From Pseudomarimonas salicorniae (GTDB taxonomy: Bacteria; Pseudomonadota; Gammaproteobacteria; Xanthomonadales; Xanthomonadaceae), in NCBI RefSeq assembly GCF_023156535.1, contig NZ_JALNMH010000002.1, positions 403,630 to 467,629 of the forward strand: a stretch of 64,000 bases of DNA, read 5' to 3'. The notes beneath the pieces were generated by a model. The model had not been told where the DNA came from and made no database searches. It saw nothing but the letters and a program-made list of their open reading frames with translations. The translations under genes were made by a program, and so were the position numbers. Positions 46,384-57,926 of this stretch are shown one piece after another. Within the stretch, counting starts at the first letter, position 1. Each line of letters begins with the position of its first letter.

Positions 46384-47154
46384 ATGCAGCACGATGTGAT
46401 CGAGCAGGTGAGTTTCCGCGCGCGCAGCGCACAGGCCGAGTCGCGGATGGCCGAGGCGGCCTGGGCCGCACAGCCGGCGATGGAGCGGTTGCCGGGATTT
46501 GTCTCGCGCCAGTTCGGCCGCGACCAGCAGGGCGAGTGGATCGACGTGGTGCGCTGGCAGTCGATGGCCCACGCCCAGCAGGCTGCCGAGCTGGCCGGCC
46601 GCGATCCGGACATCGCCCACTTCTTCGGACAGATCGACATGGAGTCGGTGCGGATGCGCCACTTCGCCGCGCCGCCGCCGGCGGCGCTGTGGAGCACCCA
46701 GCCTCCGGTGCGGCAGGCCTGCCCGACCCTGCTGCTTGCGGACTTCCGCGCCGTGCGGCAGTTCTACGAGCGCCACTTCAACGCCCGCGCGCTGTTCGAC
46801 GACCCGCGCTACCTGGTGCTGCAGCTCGGCGGCCCGCTGGCCCCCGAGCTGCACCTGATGCAGCCCGAGCCCCGCAGCCGGCCGTTCGCCGGCGGCGGCA
46901 TCCTGCTCAACCTGCAGTGCGACGAGGTCGATGCGCTGCACGCCCGGCTGGCGACCGCCCAGGTGCCGATGGCCATGCCGCTGGAAGACCACCCCTGGGG
47001 CGACCGCGGCTTCTCCTGCATCGACCCGGCCGGTCTCGAGCTGTACTGCTACAGTCCGCGGCCGATGGCCGAGAGTTTCCTCGGCGGCCTGCGCGAGCCC
47101 TGGCGGATCGGCCAGCCGGCCCGCGAGGAGACGGAGGACCTGGAACCCGCATGA
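46384..47154 (+). CDS. Two-domain protein: N-terminal ABM-like and C-terminal VOC/glyoxalase domain
   Basis: A 256-residue protein. Residues 1-95 (DVIEQVSFRARSAQAESRM through HFFGQIDMESVRM) resemble the dimeric alpha-beta barrel of antibiotic-biosynthesis monooxygenases. Residues 110-225 have the VOC pattern, LLLADFRAVRQFYERHFNAR, then GGGILLNLQCDEVDALHARL and DPAGLELYCYS. It may bind or modify a small hydrophobic compound, and no substrate can be named. The start of the WYL regulator overlaps its stop (ATGA), so they form a two-gene unit. Confidence 0.78.
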   Translation: MQHDVIEQVSFRARSAQAESRMAEAAWAAQPAMERLPGFVSRQFGRDQQGEWIDVVRWQSMAHAQQAAELAGRDPDIAHFFGQIDMESVRMRHFAAPPPAALWSTQPPVRQACPTLLLADFRAVRQFYERHFNARALFDDPRYLVLQLGGPLAPELHLMQPEPRSRPFAGGGILLNLQCDEVDALHARLATAQVPMAMPLEDHPWGDRGFSCIDPAGLELYCYSPRPMAESFLGGLREPWRIGQPAREETEDLEPA

Positions 47155-47834
47155 GCCGACGCGCCGATCGCCTCTTCCGCCTGGTCAGGCAGCTGCAAAT
47201 CCATGGTCGGCGCACCGCCAGCGACCTGGCGGCGGCGGAAGAGGTCTCGGTGCGCACGGTGTATCGCGACCTGGAGGCGCTGTCCGCCTCGGGCGTGCCG
47301 GTGCAGGGCACGCCCGGCGAGGGCTATCGGCTGAGCCCCGGCTGGAAGATGCCGGCGCTGCGCTTCGACATCGAAGAGATCGAGGCCCTGATGCTGGGGC
47401 TCTCGATCAGTGCCGCCTGGGGCGATGCCGAACTGGCCCGCTCGGCGCGCGCCGCCCGCGACCGGATCCTCGAGGCGCTGCCGCAGGCCCTGGCCCGCGG
47501 CGCCCGGGGCCTCGCCCTGCACGTGCCGGATTTCCATATCGAGCCCGCCACCCGGCGCTGGCTGGGGCCCCTGCGCCGTGCCCTGCGCGAGCGTCGCGGC
47601 CTGTGCCTGGACTACGCCGACGCCGAGGGCCGCTGCAGCTCGAGGCGGGTCGATCCGCTGGGCCTGTTTTTCTGGGGTGACCGCTGGACCCTGGTCGCCT
47701 GGTGCCATCTGCGCGGCGACTTTCGCCACTTCCGGGTCGACCGCATCGCCACCCTCGAGAGCGGCGAGGGCCAGCCGGAATGGCCACCGGGCCGCCGGCT
47801 GGAGGACTACCTGCAGCGGGTCAGGGACTGCTAG
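47151..47834 (+). CDS. YafY/WYL family transcriptional regulator
   Basis: A 227-residue regulator. The N-terminal HTH (RADRLFRLVRQLQIHGRRTA, VSVRTVYRDLEALSASGVPV) is of DeoR/HTH_11 type. The C-terminal half carries the WYL ligand domain with WGDRWTLVAWCHLRGDFRHF and VDRIATLESG. In this copy the tripeptide reads WTLVAWC, a usual WYL variation. It is coupled with the VOC protein (ATGA overlap), which it probably controls together with itself. The stop codon shares CTAG with the convergent membrane protein. Confidence 0.88.
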   Translation: MSRRADRLFRLVRQLQIHGRRTASDLAAAEEVSVRTVYRDLEALSASGVPVQGTPGEGYRLSPGWKMPALRFDIEEIEALMLGLSISAAWGDAELARSARAARDRILEALPQALARGARGLALHVPDFHIEPATRRWLGPLRRALRERRGLCLDYADAEGRCSSRRVDPLGLFFWGDRWTLVAWCHLRGDFRHFRVDRIATLESGEGQPEWPPGRRLEDYLQRVRDC

Positions 47835-48370
47835 CCGGCCTTCGATGCGCTCACGCAGCGTGAAAACAGCCCCGCAGCCGCCAGCCAGCCGATGACGAAG
47901 GCTCCGGCCTGCCAGGGCGCCGGCATTCCCGCCGCCGAGGCCAGACCGAGGACCAGGGCGTGGACGCAGCCCGCCGTCGCCATCAGCACCGCCAGGCGCC
48001 CGGCATGTCGACCGACCGCCAGCGCAACCGAGGCGACCGCGGCGACCAGAACGGGAAAGGCGATATCGACCGCGCCCCCCACCAGGCCGACGGCCAGCGT
48101 GGCCCAGACGGTGAGGAAGCCGGTCAGGATCGCAAGGCCCGATGCGGCTCGCCAGGCGATCCGCCGCGGACCGCGCAGCGCGGCCTCCCAGGCCAGACAG
48201 ACCGCGCTCAGCAGCGCGCCCATCACCAGGAAGTCGGAGAGGCTCCAGTCCACCTCGTCGGTGAAGCGCATCGCCAGGGCAGGCAAAGCGAGCACGGCGG
48301 CCGCCAGCGGCCAGTGCAGCCACTGCCGGAGCGGACGACGCGGCGAAGGGTCTACGGACGCGGTGGGCAT
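47831..48370 (-). CDS. Polytopic membrane protein of unknown function
   Basis: A 179-residue protein with five or six hydrophobic helices (ALAAVL- and GALLSAVCLAWEAAL-type segments). There is no enzymatic motif. ATG 48370 follows GGAGG closely and begins MPTASVDPSPRRPLRQW, an ordinary short N-terminus; the longer frame starts inside a ribosome-site region. It is convergent with, and overlaps, the WYL regulator by four bases. No family name can be given with assurance. Confidence 0.72.
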   Translation of the reverse strand: MPTASVDPSPRRPLRQWLHWPLAAAVLALPALAMRFTDEVDWSLSDFLVMGALLSAVCLAWEAALRGPRRIAWRAASGLAILTGFLTVWATLAVGLVGGAVDIAFPVLVAAVASVALAVGRHAGRLAVLMATAGCVHALVLGLASAAGMPAPWQAGAFVIGWLAAAGLFSRCVSASKAG

Positions 48371-48487
48371 GCATCCTCCTTCTTCTTCAACAGGGCTCCA
48401 TTGTGCCTGCCTGCACCCCCGGCAGGGCATTTCCGGGCAGCTGAACGGTGAGCGGCCTCCGCGCTGGCGGCGGCACCGGCGCTCACG

Positions 48488-48493
48488 TATAGT
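48488..48493 (+). promoter_or_regulatory. Possible -10 element (TATAGT) of rhlE
   Basis: It would give an untranslated leader of nearly 190 bases before the helicase start. It is preceded by GC-rich DNA without a -35 match. Confidence 0.35.
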
Positions 48494-48684
48494 GCGCGGC
48501 GCTTAGACGTCCGTCGATTTCCGGCCATCCCCTTCCGAGCCCGATCGCGGCAGCCCTGCAGGGCCGCCCCTCGCCCCTCGTCCCTTGGCCTCGACAGAGT
48601 CCCTGCGTCCGTACGCTTCGCGGCGGACCCTCAATGTCGGCTGCGTGGTGTGGGAGCGCTCCGGATCTATCTTGGAGTACTTTC

Positions 48685-49974
<1,290 letters not shown>

Positions 49975-50202
49975 CCGCCGAGCGCCCCGCGCGAGCCGCG
50001 GGGTGTCGCACCACACACCGTTCGCCACGGCATGGCGCCGGCGCGAAGATCGGTCGGCGCGCTTTGAGGCATGCCCATAGGGTGCGCCCGAGGCGCGCCT
50101 TCTGCCTGTCCGGTCCGCGCCCGAGTCGAGCGATCGGCCGATCGCCTGGCGGCCTGACCGGCCTCGCACCCCGCCGGGCTGCACCCGCGCTGCGCGGTCC
50201 GC

Positions 50203-50208
50203 TATCGT
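50203..50208 (+). promoter_or_regulatory. Possible -10 element (TATCGT)
   Basis: It ends only six bases before the AEC-carrier ATG (50215). If used, the message would be leaderless or nearly so. Confidence 0.3.
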
Positions 50209-50214
50209 CTGTGC

Positions 50215-51123
50215 ATGGCGCTCGATTCCTTTCTTCTGATTGGCCTGATGATCGCGGCCGGCGTGGTCTGCGCGCGGCTTCGGCTGCTGCCGGACAACAG
50301 TGCCGAGGTACTCAACCAGTTCGCGCTGAACGTCTGCCTGCCGGCGGCAGTGCTGCGCTTTGCACCGCAGCTGCAGTTCGACAGTGCCCTGCTCGGCCTG
50401 ATGGCGGTGCCCTGGATCCTGCTGGGGCTGAGCATCGCCCTGGTCTGGCTGGCTGGCCGGCTGATGTCGCTGCGCGAGGACGAGAAGGCGGTGCTGCTGC
50501 TGTGCATTCCACTCGGCAACACCTCGTTCCTGGGCTATCCACTGACCGAGGCCTTTCTCGGCACCGATGCCCTGCCCTATGCCGTGGCCTACGATCAGTT
50601 CGGCAGTTTCCTGATCCTCAGCAGCTGGGGGCTGTGGGTGCTGGCGCGCTACGGCGGCGACGCGCCGCCCACCGCGGCCGATATCGGCCGGCGGGTGCTG
50701 CGGTTTCCGCCCTTCATCGCCCTGATCATCGCGCTGACGGTCATGCCTTCCGAGCCTCCCGCGGCGCTTGAGCGGCTGCTCGCGCGGCTTTCCGACGCCC
50801 TGCTCCCGGTGGTGACCCTGGCCATCGGCCTGCAGCTGCGCTTCCGCATTCCTGCCCGCGAGCGCGGTCCGCTCGCCTTTGGCCTCGCGGCGAAACTGCT
50901 GGTGTTGCCGCTGGCGGCCTGGCTGTTTACCGCGCTGATTCCGATGGCACCGCTGATGCGGCAGGCGGTGGTGCTGGAGTCGGCGATGGCCCCGATGATC
51001 ACCGCCAGTGCGCTGGCCATCTCGCATCGGCTCGCACCGGGGCTGGCCGCCGCCCTGGTGGGCTTCGGTATCCCGCTCTCGCTGCTCACCCTGCTCGGCT
51101 GGCGCTGGTGGCTGGCCGGCTGA
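50215..51123 (+). CDS. AEC family (auxin efflux carrier-like) transporter
   Basis: A 302-residue membrane carrier with about ten helices, split into two five-helix halves. Supporting motifs are NQFALNVCLPAAVLRFAP in helix two, PLGNTSFLGYPLTEAFLG in helix four, and LESAMAPMITASALAI in the second half. The family exports organic anions or amino acids with protons; the substrate here is unknown. ATG 50215 is the first start after the possible -10 box. The gene stands alone, with gamma-glutamyltransferase 115 bp downstream under its own putative promoter. Confidence 0.85.
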   Translation: MALDSFLLIGLMIAAGVVCARLRLLPDNSAEVLNQFALNVCLPAAVLRFAPQLQFDSALLGLMAVPWILLGLSIALVWLAGRLMSLREDEKAVLLLCIPLGNTSFLGYPLTEAFLGTDALPYAVAYDQFGSFLILSSWGLWVLARYGGDAPPTAADIGRRVLRFPPFIALIIALTVMPSEPPAALERLLARLSDALLPVVTLAIGLQLRFRIPARERGPLAFGLAAKLLVLPLAAWLFTALIPMAPLMRQAVVLESAMAPMITASALAISHRLAPGLAAALVGFGIPLSLLTLLGWRWWLAG

Positions 51124-51204
51124 GCAGCTCGTCGCGACGCGCGCGGCACTCGTCCGGGCCGCTGCCGAGGCGGTATTCACGGCGCGCTACACGGCGGTGG
51201 GCAC

Positions 51205-51210
51205 TATCAT
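51205..51210 (+). promoter_or_regulatory. Possible -10 element (TATCAT)
   Basis: It is 28 bases before the gamma-glutamyltransferase start. Confidence 0.35.
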
Positions 51211-51238
51211 CGGCCCGTTGACCCCGAGGAGTTCGACG

Positions 51239-52966
51239 ATGCGCCTGTTTGCCGCCGCTTCGCTGCTGGCCCTGTTCCTCTCGCCTTTGCAGGCCACCGC
51301 CGTGGACCGTATCTCAGATCGCAGCTTCGCCACCCGCTCCGAGGTGTTTGCTACCCAGGCCATGGCGGCCACCTCGCACCCGCTGGCCACCCAGGTCGCG
51401 CTCGACGTGATGAAAGCCGGCGGCAGCGCCGTCGATGCGGCGATCGCCGCCAATGCCGCGCTCGGACTGATGGAGCCCACGGGCAACGGCATCGGCGGCG
51501 ACCTGTTCGCCATCGTCTGGGATCCGAAGACCGGCAAACTTCATGGCTACAACGGCTCTGGCCGCTCGCCCAAGGGGCTGTCGCTGCAGTGGTTCCAGGA
51601 AAATGGCTATGCCGACATCCCGCCGCACGGGCCGCTGCCGGTGACCGTACCCGGCGCAGTGGACGGCTGGTTCGCCCTGCACGGCCGCTTCGGCCGGCTG
51701 CCGATGGCCGAGGTCCTCGCGCCGACGATCCGCTACGCCCGCGAAGGGCATCCGGTGCACGAGGTGATCGCCTACTACTGGGACCGCTCGGTGCCGGTGC
51801 TGTCGAAATGGCCGGGCTTTGCCGAACAGTTCACCATCGACGGCCGCGCGCCGCGCAAGGGCGAGCTGTGGAAGAACCCCAACCTCGCCGGCACCCTGTC
51901 GGCGATTGCCGAGGGCGGACGCGATGCCTTCTACAAGGGCGAGATCGCGCGCCGGATCGATGCCTATTTCAAGGCCCATGGCGGCTTCCTGCGCTACGAG
52001 GACCTCGCCGCCCACGAAGGCGAGTGGGTCGAGCCGGTGTCCACCCGCTATCGCGACGTCGACGTCTGGGAGCTGCCGCCGAATGGCCAGGGCATTGCCG
52101 CCCTGCAGATCCTCAATATCCTCGAGGGCTTCGACTTCTCGAAGATCGCCTTCGGCAGCGTCGAGCACATCCACCTGTTTGTCGAGGCCAAGAAGCTGGC
52201 CTTCGCCGATCGCGCGCGCTGGTACGCCGACCCGGACTTCTTCCCCGGCGCCGACCGCAAGGCGGCCGAGGCGCTGGTCGCAAAGCTGATCTCCAAGGAC
52301 TACGCGGCCGAGCGGCGCGAGTTGATCGACCCGCAGCGCGCGGCCCGGGCCGTCGATGCCGGCAAGGTACTGAACCAGGGCGACACCATCTATCTGACCA
52401 CGGCGGACAAGGACGGCATGATGGTCTCCCTGATCCAGTCCAACTACCGCGGCATGGGCAGTGGCATGGCCCCGCCCGGCCTCGGCTTCATCTTCCAGGA
52501 CCGCGGCGAGCAGTTCGTGCTCAAGCCCGGCCACCCGAACAGCTTCGCGCCGGGCAAGCGCCCCTTCCACACCATCATCCCCGCCTTCATCACCCGCGAC
52601 GGCAAACCCTGGGTCAGCTTCGGACTCATGGGCGGCGCCATGCAGCCGCAGGGCCACGCGCAGATCGTCATGAACCTGGTCGACTTCGGCATGAACCTGC
52701 AGGAGGCCGGAGACGCACCGCGTATCCACCACGACGGCAGCACCGATCCGGCCGGCCAGCTCAGCGAGATGAGCGACGGCGGCGTGCTCAACCTGGAGTC
52801 GGGCTTCGGCTACGACGTCCAGCGCGAGTTGGCCAAGCGCGGCCACCGGCTGCAGGTCGCGGTCGGGCCGTTCGGCGGCTATCAGGCCATCGCCCGCGAT
52901 CCGGCATCCGGCGTCTACGCAGGAGCTTCGGAAAGCCGCAAGGATGGGCAGGCAGCCGGCTACTGA
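51239..52966 (+). CDS. ggt: Gamma-glutamyltransferase
   Basis: A 575-residue Ntn-hydrolase with a signal peptide (LFAAASLLALFLSPLQATA). It matures by self-cleavage into two subunits. The catalytic threonine, new N-terminus of the small subunit, is in NQGDTIYLTTADKDG. The glutamyl-binding segment SNYRGMGSGMAPPGLGF is typical. The large subunit holds GGSAVDAAIAANAALGLMEP and GNGIGGDLFAIV. It cleaves gamma-glutamyl bonds of glutathione and related compounds in the periplasm. The GGCT protein at 19164-19685 would deal with gamma-glutamyl products in the cytoplasm. ATG 51239 after GAGGAG. Confidence 0.93.
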   Translation: MRLFAAASLLALFLSPLQATAVDRISDRSFATRSEVFATQAMAATSHPLATQVALDVMKAGGSAVDAAIAANAALGLMEPTGNGIGGDLFAIVWDPKTGKLHGYNGSGRSPKGLSLQWFQENGYADIPPHGPLPVTVPGAVDGWFALHGRFGRLPMAEVLAPTIRYAREGHPVHEVIAYYWDRSVPVLSKWPGFAEQFTIDGRAPRKGELWKNPNLAGTLSAIAEGGRDAFYKGEIARRIDAYFKAHGGFLRYEDLAAHEGEWVEPVSTRYRDVDVWELPPNGQGIAALQILNILEGFDFSKIAFGSVEHIHLFVEAKKLAFADRARWYADPDFFPGADRKAAEALVAKLISKDYAAERRELIDPQRAARAVDAGKVLNQGDTIYLTTADKDGMMVSLIQSNYRGMGSGMAPPGLGFIFQDRGEQFVLKPGHPNSFAPGKRPFHTIIPAFITRDGKPWVSFGLMGGAMQPQGHAQIVMNLVDFGMNLQEAGDAPRIHHDGSTDPAGQLSEMSDGGVLNLESGFGYDVQRELAKRGHRLQVAVGPFGGYQAIARDPASGVYAGASESRKDGQAAGY

Positions 52967-53057
52967 CGAGGCGCCGATCCATGTCCCGCCACCCAGCGCG
53001 CCTTGCGGGCAGCCTGACAACGGCCGCCTGCCGGGCCTGAGGCGATCCGCGAGGCTG

Positions 53058-53291
53058 CTACTGCGGGGCGCTCCACTGCCCCAGCAGGGCGGGCAGTCGA
53101 TCAGCCGGGGAGGTGCCCGGAGGGCCGCTCCACTTCGCCTCGCCGTTGCGCACCGCGTTGAGGGCGGCCTGAGGCGATGGGAAGTGGCCGATGAAAGGAT
53201 TGCCCTCGAAGGCGACCCCCCAGTCGTGCTCGGCCAACGAGCGGATCACGGCCTGCCCGTCGGGCAGTTCATACGTGTAGAGATGAGCCAT
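53058..53291 (-). CDS. Small protein of unknown function
   Basis: A 77-residue protein with the pattern MAHLYTYELPDGQAVIRSLA, then DWGVAFEGNPFIGHFPSPQA. I do not recognise a family. The codon pattern and the compact, glycine/aromatic-rich composition suggest a real small alpha/beta protein. The start ATG 53291 follows GGAGGT. It is not in an obvious operon; the gene ahead (gamma-glutamyltransferase) points the other way. Confidence 0.6.
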   Translation of the reverse strand: MAHLYTYELPDGQAVIRSLAEHDWGVAFEGNPFIGHFPSPQAALNAVRNGEAKWSGPPGTSPADRLPALLGQWSAPQ

Positions 53292-53491
53292 GGCGACCTC
53301 CAGCGAAAGAGCGTTACGGGAGGATCTTCAAGACTAGCACCGGCGCGGACGCAGGACGCACCCGGGCCAAGCACCCGGGGCCGGGCTTTGCCGGAGATTC
53401 AGGCTGCGGCCACCGCCCGGCGTTAGCATCAAGGTGAATCCAAGCAGGCCGTCCCGCCGAGAGTCGGGGTGGCAAAAGCAGAGGTGCGAAG

Positions 53492-53725
53492 ATGGCTTCC
53501 GGTGTACTCGCCAAGTTCGCCAGCGAATATCAGGCCGAGGAGTTCGTCCACAAGGTCGACGAGATCAGCGCCCGCCAGACGCCCGTCATGGCCTGTGACC
53601 GCAGGGACCGGGAGGTCCGGGTCATGGCCGTCGGCGATGCTCCGCTGAAGGACAGCCAGACCGATGAACTGAAGGCCCTGGCCAAGGATTTCCAGGCGCT
53701 TGAGGTCACCCGGCTGGCGGCCTGA
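53492..53725 (+). CDS. Small soluble protein of unknown function
   Basis: A 77-residue protein, MASGVLAKFASEYQAEEFVH through ALAKDFQALEVTRLAA. No named domain was recognised. The alternating hydrophobic and charged residues suggest a small alpha/beta fold. It follows a TAGCAT box at 53424-53429 and begins at ATG 53492 without an ideal ribosome site. It could be a stress-inducible small protein, but that is only a guess. Confidence 0.55.
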   Translation: MASGVLAKFASEYQAEEFVHKVDEISARQTPVMACDRRDREVRVMAVGDAPLKDSQTDELKALAKDFQALEVTRLAA

Positions 53726-53829
53726 GCGCACGCCTGCATCCCGCCATTCGCTGCAGCGTGAATCTTGACCGCCTCGCATTCCACGCGAGGCAGGCATGAT
53801 GGCGCCCCGCCCCAGCGACTTCACCCGCA

Positions 53830-54246
53830 TTGACTGCCGACGAACGCCCTAGCCCTCCATCTCTTGGCCGATGGCTGTTCGCAGCGGCACAGCTGGGCGT
53901 TCTTGGCGCTTCGCTGCTACCCCTGCCCGAAGCCCCTGCTCCAATGCCGCACTGGGACAAGTGGGGCCATGTACTCGCACATCTGGGGCTTGCCGCCTTC
54001 GCAGTCGCCGTGTTCCGTCGCCCACGCGCTCGTGCGCTGGCCGTTCTCTGGCTGCTCTGCTTCGGCGCCCTGGTCGAGGCCACGCAGGCGTTGCTGCCCT
54101 GGCGTAGCGCCGAAATTGGAGATCTGCTGGCCAATGCCCTGGGCACCACGCTTGGCACCCTGCTGGCGTTTACCGCGCTGCCGGCGGCCTGGGCCGCGCT
54201 GGAAGTCCGCCTGGCTCGCCTGGCTCGCCTGGAGCGCCGTGACTAG
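53830..54246 (+). CDS. VanZ-like family membrane protein
   Basis: A 138-residue protein with VanZ-type motifs: MPHWDKWGHVLAHLGLAAFA, ALVEATQALLPWRSAEIGDL, and NALGTTLGTLLAF, giving four helices. The family takes its name from a teicoplanin-resistance accessory protein, but most members have no known role and are not resistance determinants. It starts at TTG 53830 (MTADERPSPPSLGRW), since no ATG or GTG gives the N-terminal helix. It ends on CTAG shared with the convergent DUF4126 gene. Confidence 0.82.
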   Translation: MTADERPSPPSLGRWLFAAAQLGVLGASLLPLPEAPAPMPHWDKWGHVLAHLGLAAFAVAVFRRPRARALAVLWLLCFGALVEATQALLPWRSAEIGDLLANALGTTLGTLLAFTALPAAWAALEVRLARLARLERRD

Positions 54247-54866
54247 CCGAGACGGGCCCCGGCGCCGTCCTGCTGCCGGGCGAGAAACTGCCTCAGTCGG
54301 CGCATCGTCGCCCGCAACAGTCGCCAGAGCTTGGGCAGCAACCAGGCGAGTACGAGCAGGAACAGGGCCAGGAGGATCAGGAAGATCCAGGGATGCTGCC
54401 AGGCCAGCCACAGCCCGAAGATGACAAGACCATCCTCGGCGAAACTGGCTGTCCAGTTGGAGAACGGCTCCGGTGAATGATTGATGGCCGCCCGCGCCCC
54501 GCTCTTTCCGAGATGGGTCATGCCGGCGATGCTGCCGCCCAGCAGGGCGGCGGCCAGCTGGGCCGAGGCTCCATGCTCGCCGAGCGCCGCCCAGGCCAGC
54601 GCCATGCCGCCAGGGATCCGCGCGAACGTCTGCAGCCCGTCCCAGAGCGAATCGAAGGCCGGCACCTTGTCAGCGATGAACTCGCCGAGCAGGAGCACTC
54701 CCGCGGCGATCAGGAACGGATCCCCGGCCAGCAGGGCGAGATCCCCCGGCAGCGCCACCCAGCCCATCCGCTGCACCGCCCCGGCCAGGAACACCACCGC
54801 GTACAGCCGCAGCCCGCTCCCCCACGCAAGGGCCGCCGCGACGCTCAATTCAGTCAGGGTGTCCAT
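54243..54866 (-). CDS. DUF4126 family membrane protein
   Basis: A 207-residue membrane protein. Family features are the N-terminal LSVAAALAWGSGLRLYAVVF and the glycine-rich AAALLGGSIAGMTHLGKSGA, then PEPFSNWTASFAEDGLVI. A basic C-terminal tail (RLRQFLARQQ) follows three more hydrophobic helices. Function is unknown. ATG 54866 is near an unremarkable ribosome site. It shares its stop tetranucleotide with VanZ. Confidence 0.85.
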   Translation of the reverse strand: MDTLTELSVAAALAWGSGLRLYAVVFLAGAVQRMGWVALPGDLALLAGDPFLIAAGVLLLGEFIADKVPAFDSLWDGLQTFARIPGGMALAWAALGEHGASAQLAAALLGGSIAGMTHLGKSGARAAINHSPEPFSNWTASFAEDGLVIFGLWLAWQHPWIFLILLALFLLVLAWLLPKLWRLLRATMRRLRQFLARQQDGAGARLG

Positions 54867-54915
54867 GCTTCGAGCTTAGCGGGTGGGTGGCGGAAGGGCC
54901 AATGACGGATTGCGG

Positions 54916-55176
54916 CGCAAGGCAGACATTCATAGGGTGCGGCTGGCCGCACCGGGCGTACCGTCCGAACGCCCGTATCGCTGTGCCAAGGCACACCCTA
55001 TGGGGCTTCGCCGACGCCCAACGAAGCCCGACTGTGGAGCGCACCTGGGCGCGACCGCGGCGTGACGTGTTCTCCACAGACCGCGGCCAGAGCAAACCTC
55101 CGCGGTCGCGGCCATGTCCGGTCCTACGAAAAGCCCGCCCGATCGGGGTCGGTGGCGAATGTCCGGTTCGCGCCCC
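54916..55176. repeat. Composite palindromic repeat (modules B then A)
   Basis: Module B is at 54932-55001 and module A at 55035-55126, in the same order and orientation as 23391-23636. The flanking GCCCGCCCGATCGGGGTCGG follows. Module A's left arm has lost two bases (TGGAGCGCACC), while the right arm, TGTCCGGTCCTA, shows independent change. The rest of the 405-base gap 54867-55271 holds no gene. Confidence 0.88.
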
Positions 55177-55271
55177 CTTGTTCGCCTTTTTACGCCGGAA
55201 CGGTCCTTCGGGCGTCGTGATCGGTGCGGTCAAGCCGCACCCGATGGCCAAGCGGTTGCAGACCCTGCGCG

Positions 55272-57065
<1,794 letters not shown>

Positions 57066-57118
57066 GCTGTGCTCCAGGCTGCATTGGAATGGTGGATGGG
57101 GGCGCCGGCGTGGTGCGG

Positions 57119-57874
57119 TCAGGGGGTGCTTTCGAAGTTTCCGCGCCGGAACAGGCTGACCAGATCGCCGCGGTTGGCCTCCAGCGCCGCGACCTGCGCT
57201 GCGGACAGCGCCGAATCGAACAGGCGGATGCGGTGGATCACCGCGTTGCTCTCTTCCGAGTTGCCGGTTATGTCGTCGTCGCGCAGGAAGTGCAGCAGGC
57301 GCTGCGCGCTGATCGGAGTGCCCTGGCCGGCAGTGCTGTCATCGAAGCTGAACTGCTGGAAGCCGTCGAGGTAGCCGGTATAGGTCCCGTTGGCAGCGCG
57401 GGTGACCACGACCTGGCGCAGCACGCCGTCGGGAAAGCTGGTGGAGGTGGCCTGGCCCGCCGTGTAGTAGCGCAGCTGGTTGTTCCGTGCATACAGGCCG
57501 GAGTCCACGGTCAGCGCATTGGTGTCGAGCAGCTTGGCATAGCTGTTTGTGCTGGACAGGCTGACGATCATGGCGATCGAGTAGGTATCGAGCGGCAGGA
57601 GTGGACCGCTCGCCAGGCGAAGTCCCGCGCCCTCGGGCACGCTCAACACCAGGCGGGTATTGCCGTCGGCAGTGACCTCGACGTAGCCGGTGCCCGGGCC
57701 GCCGATGCGCTCCAGCACCGGGCCGTTGCCCAGTGCATCGCCCAGCCAGCCGAGGAAATCGTAGTCCGCGACGGGCGTGGGCGGCGCGACGCCCTTGGCG
57801 GCAAAGTCGGCGGCGTTGGTGCCGTAGGCGTGGAGAAGCAGGAGGAGCGCAACGGCAGTAAGGCTGGGGCGCAT
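57119..57874 (-). CDS. Exported LamG-like protein
   Basis: A 251-residue protein with signal peptide (PSLTAVALLLLLHAYGTNA). The remainder resembles a LamG/concanavalin-like jelly roll: YSIAMIVSLSSTNSYAKLLD, SGLYARNNQLRYY, YTGYLDGFQQFSFDD and NAVIHRIRLFDSALSAAQVA. This pattern recurs in proteins of exosortase-bearing bacteria, but no PEP-CTERM anchor is present at the end. ATG 57874 has an AAGGA site about 12 bases before it; ATG 57901 in the same frame does not. It is probably exported and binds carbohydrate, which is inference only. Confidence 0.7.
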   Translation of the reverse strand: MRPSLTAVALLLLLHAYGTNAADFAAKGVAPPTPVADYDFLGWLGDALGNGPVLERIGGPGTGYVEVTADGNTRLVLSVPEGAGLRLASGPLLPLDTYSIAMIVSLSSTNSYAKLLDTNALTVDSGLYARNNQLRYYTAGQATSTSFPDGVLRQVVVTRAANGTYTGYLDGFQQFSFDDSTAGQGTPISAQRLLHFLRDDDITGNSEESNAVIHRIRLFDSALSAAQVAALEANRGDLVSLFRRGNFESTP

Positions 57875-57926
57875 GGTCAATGGGTCCTTCTTCCGGTTCA
57901 TCGCGGGCGGATGGCGGCGGAGTGCG

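Noticed and set aside
53830..54246. Glycopeptide resistance gene (vanZ)
   Set aside because: Only the general VanZ-like fold is present, with no van cluster. Most such proteins are unrelated to resistance.
57119..57874. PEP-CTERM/exosortase substrate interpretation of the LamG-like protein
   Set aside because: The C-terminus lacks a PEP motif, hydrophobic helix and basic tail, and no exosortase gene is present.
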